A DNA stretch of 37,941 bases from Planctomycetota bacterium. Lineage in GTDB: Bacteria > Planctomycetota > Phycisphaerae > UBA1845. Positions 1-8,997 of this stretch are shown here, one piece after another. The translations under genes were made by a program, and so were the position numbers. Position 1 is the stretch's first letter; the number at the start of each line of letters is the position of its first letter. The stretch spans positions 1 to 37,941 of the forward strand of contig JAKQDH010000062.1 of NCBI GenBank assembly GCA_029558835.1, given 5' to 3'. The notes beneath the pieces are model-generated. The model saw only the letters and a list, made by a program, of their open reading frames with translations, ran no database searches and was not told the DNA's origin.

Positions 1-44
1 TGACGCAGATTCTCGTACACTACCCGCCATACGTGGCTGTCCAT
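1..44 (-). CDS. Possible 5' end of a gene running off the left edge
   Basis: An ATG at 44 on the minus strand opens a frame reading MDSHVWRVVYENLR up to the window edge. It is preceded by a good Shine-Dalgarno match, GGAGGTG, ending about four bases before the ATG. It lies 147 bases downstream of the DUF58 gene in the same direction and may be the next gene of that operon. Only 14 complete codons are visible, so no function can be proposed. A second minus-strand ATG at 57 in another frame is also open to the edge but has a weaker ribosome site. Confidence 0.35.
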   Translation of the reverse strand, partial: MDSHVWRVVYENLR

Positions 45-191
45 ACTGCACCTCCATGTTCTTGAACAGGCGTTGGAGATGTAAGTATGGCAGCCACTTG
101 AACTTAAATGCAACCTGTTAAAGCCTGGCGCGAAATCTTCCACAGGACCTGGGCCCGTCCCCCAGGTCCATACGACCTGGGCCGCCCGACG

Positions 192-1094
192 TCACCTCAG
201 CAGGCCCCGCTGCCGCAGGTACGACAGCACCATCTGATCAAACGCCACCTCGGTGCTGGTGAACAGGTACTGCACGCCGCGGCGGGCGCAGTACTCCTTC
301 AAACCGCTGCAATACGCCTGCAGATTGCGTTTGTACCGGTTGATCAGAGCGCGGCTGATCGTCACCTCGGCCCGGTCGTTGTCCTCCACGTCGCGCAGTT
401 GCAAATCACCGACGAGGTTGGGTTCCATCTCCTCGGGACTGAGAATCTGCACCGCGTAGAGGTCGTAGCGGCGTCCCAGCAGGTAACGCAGCCCCTGCTC
501 GTAACCCCCCTTGTCGATGAAGTCGCTGAGCAGCAGCACGACGCCCGGTTGCGGATGACGCACGGCAAACTGCCGGGCGGTCGCGGTCAGGTCGCTCTCG
601 CCTTCGTAGGGAGCGTTGCTCAGCAGGTCGATGACCTTGGGCATAAACCGCCGCCCCCGCACGCCCGTCAACTCCCGGCGCAGGCCGTTGGCATAGCCGT
701 AGAGGCTGACGCGGTCGAAGTTCACCAAACCGATGTACGCCAGGGCGGCCGCCACCCGCCGGGCATACAACCCCTTGTGCGGCGTGCCCCAGTCCATGCT
801 CCGGGATACGTCGAACAGCAGGCTGACATGCAGGTCCTCTTCCTGCAGGAACAGCTTCAGGAACAGGGTGTCGAGCCGGGCGTAGATGTTCCAGTCCAGG
901 AAGCGCAGGTCGTCGCCCACGACGTAGCTGCGGTAGTCGGCGAACTCGACGGACTCCCCGCGCCGCTTGCTGCGCCGTTCGCCGCGCAGCTTGCCGGCGA
1001 AGATCTTGCGGCTGATGAGCTCAAGCTGCTCGAGCCGGGTGGCAAACTCCGGCGCCAGAAGCTCTTCGGCATGTACACGTTCTGCGGTCGCCAT
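192..1094 (-). CDS. DUF58 domain protein (VWA-like, MoxR partner)
   Basis: A 300-residue soluble protein of the DUF58 family, the usual partner of MoxR AAA+ ATPases. The N-terminal third holds the family hallmark VVGDDLRFLDWNIYARLD, where charged residues surround the conserved W-N. A von Willebrand A-like fold follows, with SLLFDVSRSMD giving an intact metal-site D-x-S-x-S motif near residue 95. Length is typical of the compact DUF58 proteins without transmembrane segments. It starts 33 bases after the MoxR stop, so the two are almost certainly co-transcribed. In related loci the pair is thought to act as a chaperone system that matures or assembles membrane or metal-containing complexes; the target here is unknown, but the VWA protein at 2387-5581 is an obvious candidate partner. 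Confidence 0.93.
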   Translation of the reverse strand: MATAERVHAEELLAPEFATRLEQLELISRKIFAGKLRGERRSKRRGESVEFADYRSYVVGDDLRFLDWNIYARLDTLFLKLFLQEEDLHVSLLFDVSRSMDWGTPHKGLYARRVAAALAYIGLVNFDRVSLYGYANGLRRELTGVRGRRFMPKVIDLLSNAPYEGESDLTATARQFAVRHPQPGVVLLLSDFIDKGGYEQGLRYLLGRRYDLYAVQILSPEEMEPNLVGDLQLRDVEDNDRAEVTISRALINRYKRNLQAYCSGLKEYCARRGVQYLFTSTEVAFDQMVLSYLRQRGLLR

Positions 1095-1127
1095 TCCCGT
1101 CTAACCTTCCAAGTGGCGCGCGCCGGA

Positions 1128-2147
<1,020 letters not shown>

Positions 2148-2209
2148 GATCCGCTCCCGTTGCCTGCGAATTTCTACGTCCTGCACATCCTCAAGGGCGA
2201 CCCATCCGA

Positions 2210-2374
2210 CTCTTCTCCCTTCCGGGGAGGGGTTGGGGGAGGGCTGCATACCGCGAATTCGGCGACCCCCCCTCACCCTACCCTCTCCCCCCAGGGGGAG
2301 AGGGGTCTGCTGTCTCCTGCTCGCGTGCTCGCGCCCGGGCCCTCACCCTGCCCTCTCCCTGGGGGAGAGGGAGG
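2210..2374. repeat. Cluster of CCCTCTCCC/GGGAGAGGG palindromic repeats
   Basis: The gap between the VWA and MoxR genes holds three related hairpin-forming units: about 2210-2243, 2271-2306 and 2341-2374. The better two read CCTCACCCT(A/G)CCCTCTCCC followed closely by the complementary GGGAGAGGG. A fourth copy in opposite orientation lies at 6682-6716 in another gap of the same operon. Dispersed GC-rich palindromes of this kind are common between planctomycete genes (recalled from general experience, not searched). In RNA they would form strong stems and could act as attenuators or 3'-end stabilisers inside the operon. Confidence 0.75.
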
Positions 2375-2386
2375 GAAGCCGCGGTT

Positions 2387-5300
2387 CTACTCGTCTTTCC
2401 GGTCATCCATGTCCCGGCGGGCGCGACGCTTGGCGCGTAACAAGCGCGACGTCACGTCCTCGTCGCCCGCCCCTTCCCCTTTGTCCGCGGGGGCCGGGGC
2501 CCGGCGTTTCTCCTGCCAATCGCCGGCCGTGCGCGCCCCGCCCAGAGCCTCGTGCAGGTCTTCGGCCGCCTGCCGGGCCCCGGCGTCTCCGACGTCGAAG
2601 CGCCGCCGGGCCAGCGCCGGGTCGCGGGCCTCCGGTTCGGCGGTCGCCGGGCCTCGTCCCGCCACCTCGTCCTTGGCCTCCAGGCCTTCGCGCACCCGCT
2701 GCCGCTTGGTCTTCAACCGCTGCAGAGAGGCCGCGCTGCGTTCACCGGCGTGCGCGAGCACGACCACACTATGAGTGAGGAACTCCACGACGCCCGGCAC
2801 GTAGCGAAACCGGATCGCCCAGCCCGCCAGTTCCGCCACCACCAGGGCTCCGACCTTCTCATACCAGGGCCCATAGGCCATCCCCACGCCGAACAGCAGC
2901 ACCACCAACAGTACGAGTTCGACGGCGATCGACCACGCCAGCCAGCTTGCCAAGCGGCGCACCGCGACGTCCAGCAGAAACAGCGGCAGCAGCAGCCAGG
3001 CGAGCACCCAGTCCCACACCGGGCGTTTCGCTTCGGTGGGCGGCAGGTCGTGGCTGAACACGTCATCTTGCGCCGGCACGCCGGCCAGCCAGCGCCCGCC
3101 GGTAACCTGCGCGAGCTGGCGCAGCAGCGCCTCGTTGGTTTGCAGGTCGCGGTATTCCGGCGAAAAGGGTACCGAGAGTCCGGTGCGGATGGTCCCGAGG
3201 CTCTTGCCGTGGGCGTCATGCACGTCGAGAGCGGCCAGGTATTGCCCCGGTCGATCGGCCTCGAACTGGGCCTCGTAATGTCCCGGTCCGGTCTGGTGGA
3301 ACTCGATGGGGATGCGGGTGTTGTCGGGGCCCACCACGGTGCTGCGTCCGAACTGGAGGAAGTTCAGGTAGTCAGCGTCCTTATCGAGGGCGTCCACCAC
3401 GACGCGGACGCGATTACCCTCCAGACGCGTGAACGTATCGAAGTTCGCGGGCACGTCCTGGCGCAGCGTCCAGCGGACGATCTGGGCCCAGAGCTTGCTG
3501 AACTTGGGCCACTCCACCCACGGCGCGCCCCACTTGAGCCAACGACCGCTTGTGAACGCCACCGTTTTGCCCAGCTCGCACTGCCAGTGCGCGAGCACCG
3601 GGTCGTTGCCGTCATCGGTCGCCCGGAGCATGGGTATCTGAACGTTGGGGTTCTCCTTGGGGGAGGTCAGGACCATGCCGCCCAGCGGCGGCAGCGTCTC
3701 GCCCGCGTCGATGCCGGCCAGCAGCTCGCTGTTGACGTGGTGGAGCCGCGGGGTGAAGGGCTCATCGACGATCAGCGGGCGGCGTACCACCTTCGATTCC
3801 TTCACGAAGATCTGGGGCAGCTCGCGCGGACTGCGCGGGGCGTAGAACTTGCCGCCGGTCTGCGTGGCGATGTTGCTGAGGGGTACGGTCATCACGTGGG
3901 CGCCCCAGCCGATGCCGATCGTCGAGACGGTGACCTTCGCGTCCTTGAACTCCGTAATCAGCCGGGGCGAGGGGGGAGACGGGTCGCCGTCGCTGATAAT
4001 GATCATGTGCTTCTGGGCGGCGTCGCGTCCCCTGCCGGTGGTCAGGGCTTGCAGACCCAGGCGCATGGCCGTGTCGAAGTCGGGCATGTCGCCGATCTGC
4101 ATGCGGTCGATCTTGCTCTTGACGGCCACCTTGTTCGTGCACAGATCGAGCGGGACTTCCCAGCTCACGCCGCCGGGCGAATACGAGTAGGCCACCACGC
4201 CCAGGTAGTCCTGGCTGCTGATGGTGTCCACGCTCTTTTTCGCCATCTCCTTGCCCCAGAAGTTGCCGCGGGGGACCTCGCAACTGTGCATGATGAGCAC
4301 CAGCGCGCCGCGCGGGATGACGCGCTTGTGCTTGATCTCGAAGCTCACGGGCATGACTTCCTCGACCGGGGTGCTGATCCAGCCGCCGGCGCCGAAGCCC
4401 TCCTCGCCGCCCAGCATGATGAGCCCGCCGCCCAGGTCGCGGACGTAGCTGGCCATGTCCTTCATCTGCTGGTCGGTGAAGCTGGCGGCCGCCACGTTCG
4501 CCAGGATGACCGAGGCGTAATCGGCCAGGCGGAGCAGGTCGAAGTCCTCCAGCTTGTCGACCGACTGCAACTCAACGCTGACCCGCTCGCGCTGGAGGGC
4601 CTCGACCAGGGGGGCGTCCATCGGCGGGTCCTGCGAGACCAGCAGCACGCGGCTGGGCCCGGCCACGAAGGTGAACGCGCTGCCGCTGTTGTTGAACGGC
4701 ACGGTATCGGCGTTGTCGTCGTCCGGGCGGAAGCCGGCCTCGAAACGCTGCGCCCCGGTGGATGTCACGGGCGCCCGCACGTAGAAGGTATTGCTGCCCG
4801 CGCTGAGGGTGACGTGGGTCTGCTCCGGCGGCAGCGGCAGGGGCTGTCCGTTCTGATACACCGTGAGCGATCCGGAGACCGGCTTGCCGGTGTGGATGAC
4901 CATGCGCACGGGGACCATCTCGCCCTCTTCGGCGTAGGTCGGTGCGATCATGCGCTCGAAGTACACTTCGTTGCCGCGGCGATACCACAGCGGCATCACG
5001 TCGATGGGAATGCCGTCCGCCTGCGCCCGGCGGGCCTCGCTCAGTGCGTCGCCCAGGTTGGCGTTGCCGTCCGACAACAGCACGACGCGCTTGGCGGTAT
5101 CGTGCGGGAACATGGCCATCGCCAGGCGCAACGCGGCCGCCAGGTCCGTCCGGTCGGTCCCCGGCATCTGCGGCAGGCGACCCGGCGGCAGGAAGTAGCC
5201 GCCCCGCATGGGAAGCTGTTGCAGGTGAGCGTGGCGGGCGAAGTCGATCACGCCGACGCGGTCCTGGGGCGGTACCTGCTCGCAGACGCCGCGCAGGTAG

Positions 5301-5581
5301 TCCTCCTGCTGCTGCTCCGTCTCGTGGACGCTGTAGGACCGGTCCAGCAGGAACATCACCGTCAGGTCGTCACTGCGCCGCACCGACTGCACCCGCGCCA
5401 GGCAGGCCGCCAGCAGCAACACCACCATGCCCCGCAACGCCAGCGCCAGGACCCGCCGTACCGGGTCCAACCCGGCCAGGCTGCGCCACGAGGCCAGCGC
5501 CAGCACCGGTACCAGGGCGGCCAGCCACAGCCACCGCGGCTCGTCGAACGAGAACGGTAGTGCCAGCGCCAACCCACTCAT
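2387..5581 (-). CDS. Large BatA-like von Willebrand A membrane protein with glutamine-amidotransferase-like domain
   Basis: A 1064-residue membrane protein. Two N-terminal transmembrane segments (about 18-31 and 45-62) are followed by a VWA domain with an intact metal site, FLLDRSYSV (D80, S82, S84). A region near residues 320-430 (RVLLVSQDPPMDAPLVEAL to LGGGLIMLGGEEGFGAGGW) resembles the amidotransferase-like fold often placed between VWA domains. A second VWA-like domain (LVLIMHSCEVPRG, then MIIISDGDPSPPSP) has lost the D-x-S-x-S signature. A C-terminal helix cluster (WDWVLAWLLLPLFLL) and a charged tail end the protein. The ATG at 5581 overlaps the upstream stop as ATGA, so translation is coupled to the NHL lipoprotein; the open frame upstream of it is only the shadow of that gene. 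It is probably the membrane client or scaffold of the MoxR/DUF58 system. Confidence 0.92.
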   Translation of the reverse strand: MSGLALALPFSFDEPRWLWLAALVPVLALASWRSLAGLDPVRRVLALALRGMVVLLLAACLARVQSVRRSDDLTVMFLLDRSYSVHETEQQQEDYLRGVCEQVPPQDRVGVIDFARHAHLQQLPMRGGYFLPPGRLPQMPGTDRTDLAAALRLAMAMFPHDTAKRVVLLSDGNANLGDALSEARRAQADGIPIDVMPLWYRRGNEVYFERMIAPTYAEEGEMVPVRMVIHTGKPVSGSLTVYQNGQPLPLPPEQTHVTLSAGSNTFYVRAPVTSTGAQRFEAGFRPDDDNADTVPFNNSGSAFTFVAGPSRVLLVSQDPPMDAPLVEALQRERVSVELQSVDKLEDFDLLRLADYASVILANVAAASFTDQQMKDMASYVRDLGGGLIMLGGEEGFGAGGWISTPVEEVMPVSFEIKHKRVIPRGALVLIMHSCEVPRGNFWGKEMAKKSVDTISSQDYLGVVAYSYSPGGVSWEVPLDLCTNKVAVKSKIDRMQIGDMPDFDTAMRLGLQALTTGRGRDAAQKHMIIISDGDPSPPSPRLITEFKDAKVTVSTIGIGWGAHVMTVPLSNIATQTGGKFYAPRSPRELPQIFVKESKVVRRPLIVDEPFTPRLHHVNSELLAGIDAGETLPPLGGMVLTSPKENPNVQIPMLRATDDGNDPVLAHWQCELGKTVAFTSGRWLKWGAPWVEWPKFSKLWAQIVRWTLRQDVPANFDTFTRLEGNRVRVVVDALDKDADYLNFLQFGRSTVVGPDNTRIPIEFHQTGPGHYEAQFEADRPGQYLAALDVHDAHGKSLGTIRTGLSVPFSPEYRDLQTNEALLRQLAQVTGGRWLAGVPAQDDVFSHDLPPTEAKRPVWDWVLAWLLLPLFLLDVAVRRLASWLAWSIAVELVLLVVLLFGVGMAYGPWYEKVGALVVAELAGWAIRFRYVPGVVEFLTHSVVVLAHAGERSAASLQRLKTKRQRVREGLEAKDEVAGRGPATAEPEARDPALARRRFDVGDAGARQAAEDLHEALGGARTAGDWQEKRRAPAPADKGEGAGDEDVTSRLLRAKRRARRDMDDRKDE

Positions 5582-6534
5582 GGTTTGAAAATCTGCACGC
5601 GACTGTTGAGGGAATCCAGAACGTACACCCGCCCGTTTGCCCCGCAGCACACGCTCCAGGGCGCGTTCAGTTCGCCCGGCGCGCGCCCGGGCTTTCCCCA
5701 GACGCGCAGCGAGCGCCCGTCCCTGCTGAACCACTGCAGGCGGTTGCCCTCGTACTCGGAAACCAGCAGTTCGTCCCGGGGTGTCAGGCACAGGCCGTAG
5801 GGATACCGCATCCGCCCCGGTTCGGACCCGAAGCCGCCAAAGCGACCCAGCACCTCTCCGTCGCGGGTAAAATGGACCAGGCGATGGTTGCAGGCGTCGG
5901 CAACCCACAGGGTCTGCTCGCGGTCCACCACCACGGCCGCCGGGCGACGCAGGGGTACCCCGTCGACCGGCTCCGTGCCGAACGCCCCGACGAATTGCAG
6001 GTCCGGCGACCACTTCGTGATGCGGTCGTTGCCGTAGTACTCGCTGACGTAGAGGAAGCCCTCCGCATCCACGGCCACGTCCGTGGGCAGTTGGAACTCG
6101 CCGTCGCCGATGCCGGGCTTGCCGAAGGAAGTCAGCAGGTTCCCGTCACGGTCGTATACCATTACGCGGGAGTAATGAGTATCCGCGATGAAGATGCGCC
6201 CGTCGGGGTGAACGGTAAGGCCGATCGGCTTGCCGCTCTCAATCAGGGGCATCCGCCAGCCGGTCTCATACTGACCTTCCGGGTTGAAGCGTTGCACGCG
6301 CCCGGCCTTGTCCACGACGAAGACGCACCCACCCGGCTCGGCCGCGATTGCCCGGGGGTAGGAGAAGTCGCCGGGGCCCAGTCCCACGCCGCCGAAGACG
6401 CCCACGACGCCCGCCGGGGACGTGGACTCCGATTCACAGCCCGCGCAGAGACCGATGATCGCCACCCAGGCGGCAAGCGCTGTACGTACAGTCCAGTGCC
6501 TGCGCTGTGCTCTTGCGGGATTGCCAACGACCAT
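5578..6534 (-). CDS. NHL-repeat lipoprotein
   Basis: A 318-residue secreted protein. The N-terminus has basic residues, the hydrophobic stretch ALAAWVAIIGL and then CAGC, a plausible lipobox with C33 as the lipidated residue. The rest is a six-bladed-type NHL beta-propeller with repeats such as FSYPRAIAAEPGGCVFVVD, FQLPTDVAVDAEGFLYVSE and MRYPYGLCLTPRDELLVSE. Such propellers usually bind protein or carbohydrate ligands outside the cytoplasm. The ATG at 6534 has GGAGGG seven bases upstream. Its stop overlaps the VWA start (ATGA), so the two are made together and may sit on opposite faces of one membrane complex. The ligand cannot be predicted. Confidence 0.9.
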   Translation of the reverse strand: MVVGNPARAQRRHWTVRTALAAWVAIIGLCAGCESESTSPAGVVGVFGGVGLGPGDFSYPRAIAAEPGGCVFVVDKAGRVQRFNPEGQYETGWRMPLIESGKPIGLTVHPDGRIFIADTHYSRVMVYDRDGNLLTSFGKPGIGDGEFQLPTDVAVDAEGFLYVSEYYGNDRITKWSPDLQFVGAFGTEPVDGVPLRRPAAVVVDREQTLWVADACNHRLVHFTRDGEVLGRFGGFGSEPGRMRYPYGLCLTPRDELLVSEYEGNRLQWFSRDGRSLRVWGKPGRAPGELNAPWSVCCGANGRVYVLDSLNSRVQIFKP

Positions 6535-6924
6535 CGTCCGCCCTCCGGGCGGTAGCGGAAGCAGGAGGATGCACGTTCGTCCAGGAACTAAAAGTCCCTG
6601 GCAACCCCGCGCGCCGTCCCGACGAGAAGCGTCTGAGAAGCCCCTTCGCCCACGAACACGCCCGGGCCGGCAGCGCTGGACCCCTCTCCCCCTAGGAGAG
6701 GGGCAGGGGTGAGGGCCGCGGCGGCGAAGGCGGCCTCCTATTCGTGTCTCTTCTCGCCCGGCAGGGCGAACGAGCCCTGCCTCAACCGTACCTGCGGCCG
6801 CGGATGAAGTGCAGGACGACCATTCTGCCTCGGGGGAGAAGGACGTTCATAAGCGTCATCGGCCTCCGCCGGACGTGGCGGGCAGAGCCCGCCCTACAGG
6901 GGCGGGGGACACTCATGGGGGTTG
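6535..6924. other. 390-base non-coding gap inside the minus-strand operon with several hairpins
   Basis: No convincing gene is present. The gap holds a copy of the CCCTCTCCC/GGGAGAGGG palindrome at 6682-6716 in the orientation opposite to the cluster at 2210-2374. It also has a perfect stem at 6760-6767 with 6774-6781 (GGCAGGGC and GCCCTGCC around a six-base loop) and a second at 6877-6893, GGCGGGCAGAGCCCGCC. None has the U-run of a classic terminator. The gap could hold an internal promoter for the NHL-VWA pair, but no clear -10/-35 pair was found. Confidence 0.6.
6682..6716. repeat. Inverted copy of the CCCTCTCCC/GGGAGAGGG palindrome
   Basis: CCCTCTCCCCCTAGGAGAGG followed by a CAGGGGTGAGG tail, the reverse-complement layout of the units at 2271-2306 and 2341-2374. 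It lies between the coiled-coil and NHL genes of the minus-strand operon. Confidence 0.7.
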
Positions 6925-8754
6925 TCAGTCTCCGCCCGTCTTTGCCTTCTCCGCGGAGTCGCCGGACGACTCCTTGGAACTGCCGCCGGTCGCTTCGCTC
7001 TTGTCCTTTCCCTGCGCGTCGGAGTCCGGACGTGCCTCGCCGGCGTCTCTGTCCTTTTGTTTCTTGCCCGCGGAGCCGCCCTGAATGGCCCGCCCCACGT
7101 GACGGAAGTACTCCTTGACGGCCTTCTGATACTGTCGCGGTACGCGGTCGCGGTTGACCGCGTCGCTGGCTTCATGCTCGGCGGCCGTGATCACCTCCAC
7201 GAAGGTGCGGTCCACCTCGCCCCTCACCTGCTCGCCCTCGACGAGGAACTGCCCGATGATGGCGCCCTGGCCGGTGTGCACCTGCTGCTTCTCGACCTTG
7301 AACGCCACGTCCGTCCGCTCTTCCGGGGCCAACCCGCCCTGCCCGCGCCCGAGCTTGCCCATGCCGCCGTGGGGCTGCCCGTCCTTGCCTTGACATTGCC
7401 CCTGCCCCTGACAACCGTCTTTCGCGTTTTGCAGGCTGCTCAAGGCCGCGTTGAGCTGGTTCATCTCCTGCTCAAGCTGCTCGGCGTCACTGAGCTGCTG
7501 CTCGGCCTCGCTGAGCCCGGCCATGGCTTCGCCCATCTGCCCGGCCGCGCCGCACTGACCCCCCTTGGCCAAGCATTGGGACAGGTTGCGACACTGGCTG
7601 CCCTGGGTCTGCTGTTCACGCAATTGTTGCATGAGCTGCTGGATCTGCTGCTGGCTCATGCCCTGCTGGGCAAGTTGCTCCTGCAACTGGTCAAGGTCCT
7701 GCTTCTTCAGGCTCGACATGAGGCGTTCCATCTGCTCCGGTGTGACGCCTGCCTGGGCGAGCTTCTGCTGCAACTGCTTGTTCTCGGCGAGGTCGTCGAG
7801 TTGCCGGGCCAGGTCATTAAGCTGGTCACCGATCTTCTTGACCATTTCCTGGTCTTCGTCCTGCTTCAGGGTGGCCAGCTTCTCCTGCAGAGCCTTCAAT
7901 TCCTCGCGGGCGCTCTGGAAGTCGCCGCGGGCCAAAGCCTGCGCGAGCTTCTGGGTGGCGGCATCGGACTCCTGCGGCATCTTCAGGCCGCGCAGGGCCT
8001 TGCGCAGGGCCTGGGCGGCGTCGTACTTCTCGTCCTCGCGTTTCTTCTTGACCGCGTCGGCGAGCTTGTCGAGCTTCTTGAGGGCCTCGCGCTGCACGTC
8101 GATGGGTCGCCGCAAGGCCGACTCCGCGTCCGGCTTCAGCGCGTTCACCTCGTCCTTGAGGTCCTGCAGCGCCGGGTTGTCCTGCATCACCTGCACGACG
8201 GCTTCCAGTTGCTGCTTGACCACCATCCGGCTCTGCTCGGCTTGGGCCCGCGGCGCCGCCGGTGCGCCCTGGGGACCGCCCGCCATAACCCCCACCGGCA
8301 CGAGGAACATCAATGCCGCCAACAGCACCAGGGCCCCCGCCCATTGAAAGGCCGGCGGCACGGTAACCCGGAGATGGTCCCGCACGCGCAGCCCCGCGGC
8401 CGTGCGTTCCGCGTCGGCCACCACGGCTTGCGCAAACGGGTCGTCCGAGCCGCCGCAATATCGCCCGCTACTGATCCGCTCGCGCAACCCGGCCGCCGCG
8501 TCGAGCTCGACGGCTGCCAACGCCGCCCCCTCCCGAGTCCAGGCCAGATAGACGAGCGAGGTCACTCCAGCCGCGGCCGCCAGCCCCAAGCCGATGGTCC
8601 ACACCGGCCAAGCCAGCCCCCAGGCACGTTGCACGAGGACCACCAGGGCGAAGAGGCCCGCGGCCCCAGTCAGGCTCCAGGCTGCCCCGCGCAGCCAGCG
8701 GTTCAGCCATAACCGTCGCTGCGCCCGCCTTGTCTGTTGTTCAATGGCCGACAT
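6925..8754 (-). CDS. Membrane-anchored glutamine-rich coiled-coil protein (DUF4175-like)
   Basis: A 609-residue protein beginning MSAIEQQTRRAQRR. Two transmembrane helices lie at about 24-75 and a third at about 155-178 (AGALVLLAALMFLVPVGVM). A long, very Gln/Leu/Lys-rich coiled coil follows (for example QMERLMSSLKKQDLDQLQEQ), then a Gly/Gln-rich linker and a folded C-terminal domain (DVAFKVEKQQVHTGQGAIIG) ending in an acidic-basic tail. The ATG at 8754 has GGGGAG nine bases upstream and lies about 61 bases after a candidate promoter. A GTG at 8814 in frame would sit at the predicted transcription start and is rejected. Proteins of this shape recur beside MoxR/DUF58/VWA genes in planctomycetes and may organise the complex. 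Exact family membership is inferred from architecture. Confidence 0.82.
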   Translation of the reverse strand: MSAIEQQTRRAQRRLWLNRWLRGAAWSLTGAAGLFALVVLVQRAWGLAWPVWTIGLGLAAAAGVTSLVYLAWTREGAALAAVELDAAAGLRERISSGRYCGGSDDPFAQAVVADAERTAAGLRVRDHLRVTVPPAFQWAGALVLLAALMFLVPVGVMAGGPQGAPAAPRAQAEQSRMVVKQQLEAVVQVMQDNPALQDLKDEVNALKPDAESALRRPIDVQREALKKLDKLADAVKKKREDEKYDAAQALRKALRGLKMPQESDAATQKLAQALARGDFQSAREELKALQEKLATLKQDEDQEMVKKIGDQLNDLARQLDDLAENKQLQQKLAQAGVTPEQMERLMSSLKKQDLDQLQEQLAQQGMSQQQIQQLMQQLREQQTQGSQCRNLSQCLAKGGQCGAAGQMGEAMAGLSEAEQQLSDAEQLEQEMNQLNAALSSLQNAKDGCQGQGQCQGKDGQPHGGMGKLGRGQGGLAPEERTDVAFKVEKQQVHTGQGAIIGQFLVEGEQVRGEVDRTFVEVITAAEHEASDAVNRDRVPRQYQKAVKEYFRHVGRAIQGGSAGKKQKDRDAGEARPDSDAQGKDKSEATGGSSKESSGDSAEKAKTGGD

Positions 8755-8822
8755 GGTCCGGCACTCCCCGGAATCGCCGCCTGATACTGGCCGTGCCCAC
8801 TCCGATTCACCCACCTTGAATC

Positions 8823-8851
8823 ATCGTACCGTTCGTGCCCACCGCTCACAA
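8823..8851 (-). promoter_or_regulatory. Candidate sigma-70-type promoter for the minus-strand MoxR/VWA operon
   Basis: On the minus strand TTGTGA (8846-8851) is separated by exactly 17 bases from TACGAT (8823-8828). Each hexamer matches four of six consensus positions. Transcription would begin near 8815, leaving a leader of about 61 bases before the ATG at 8754. Confidence 0.45.
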
Positions 8852-8914
8852 CGCCGGGGGCGGTGGTGCCCCGCGGCACACATGCGGAAGCGCGTTGCCA
8901 CCCCGCGTTTGTGG

Positions 8915-8920
8915 TACAAT
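8915..8920 (+). promoter_or_regulatory. Candidate -10 element for the TlpA-domain gene
   Basis: TACAAT, preceded by TG two bases upstream (GTGGTACAAT), is a good -10 match about 78 bases before the ATG at 8998. The best -35 candidate, TTGCCA at 8895-8900, is only 14 bases away, so recognition may rest on the -10 region. It is divergent to the promoter at 8823-8851. Confidence 0.4.
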
Positions 8921-8997
8921 CGGGGCAGCGTTGTGGACGCCACGGCTGCGGTGCGAGGACACGACCTCACGCTGATTTGGACGGTTGGAGCGACGGA

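Noticed and set aside
2552..5560. Open frame of about 1000 codons on the plus strand
   Set aside because: It is antisense to the VWA gene, its translation is His/Arg/Gln-rich without domain motifs, and it has no ribosome site. High GC content keeps antisense frames open.
6922..8712. Leu-rich plus-strand frame of 596 codons resembling a leucine-rich protein
   Set aside because: It is the complement of the Gln/Lys-rich coiled coil; Gln codons read backwards give Leu, so the apparent repeats are artefacts.
8755..8814. GTG start at 8814 for the coiled-coil protein
   Set aside because: It would coincide with the predicted transcription start and has no Shine-Dalgarno sequence; the ATG at 8754 has GGGGAG well placed.
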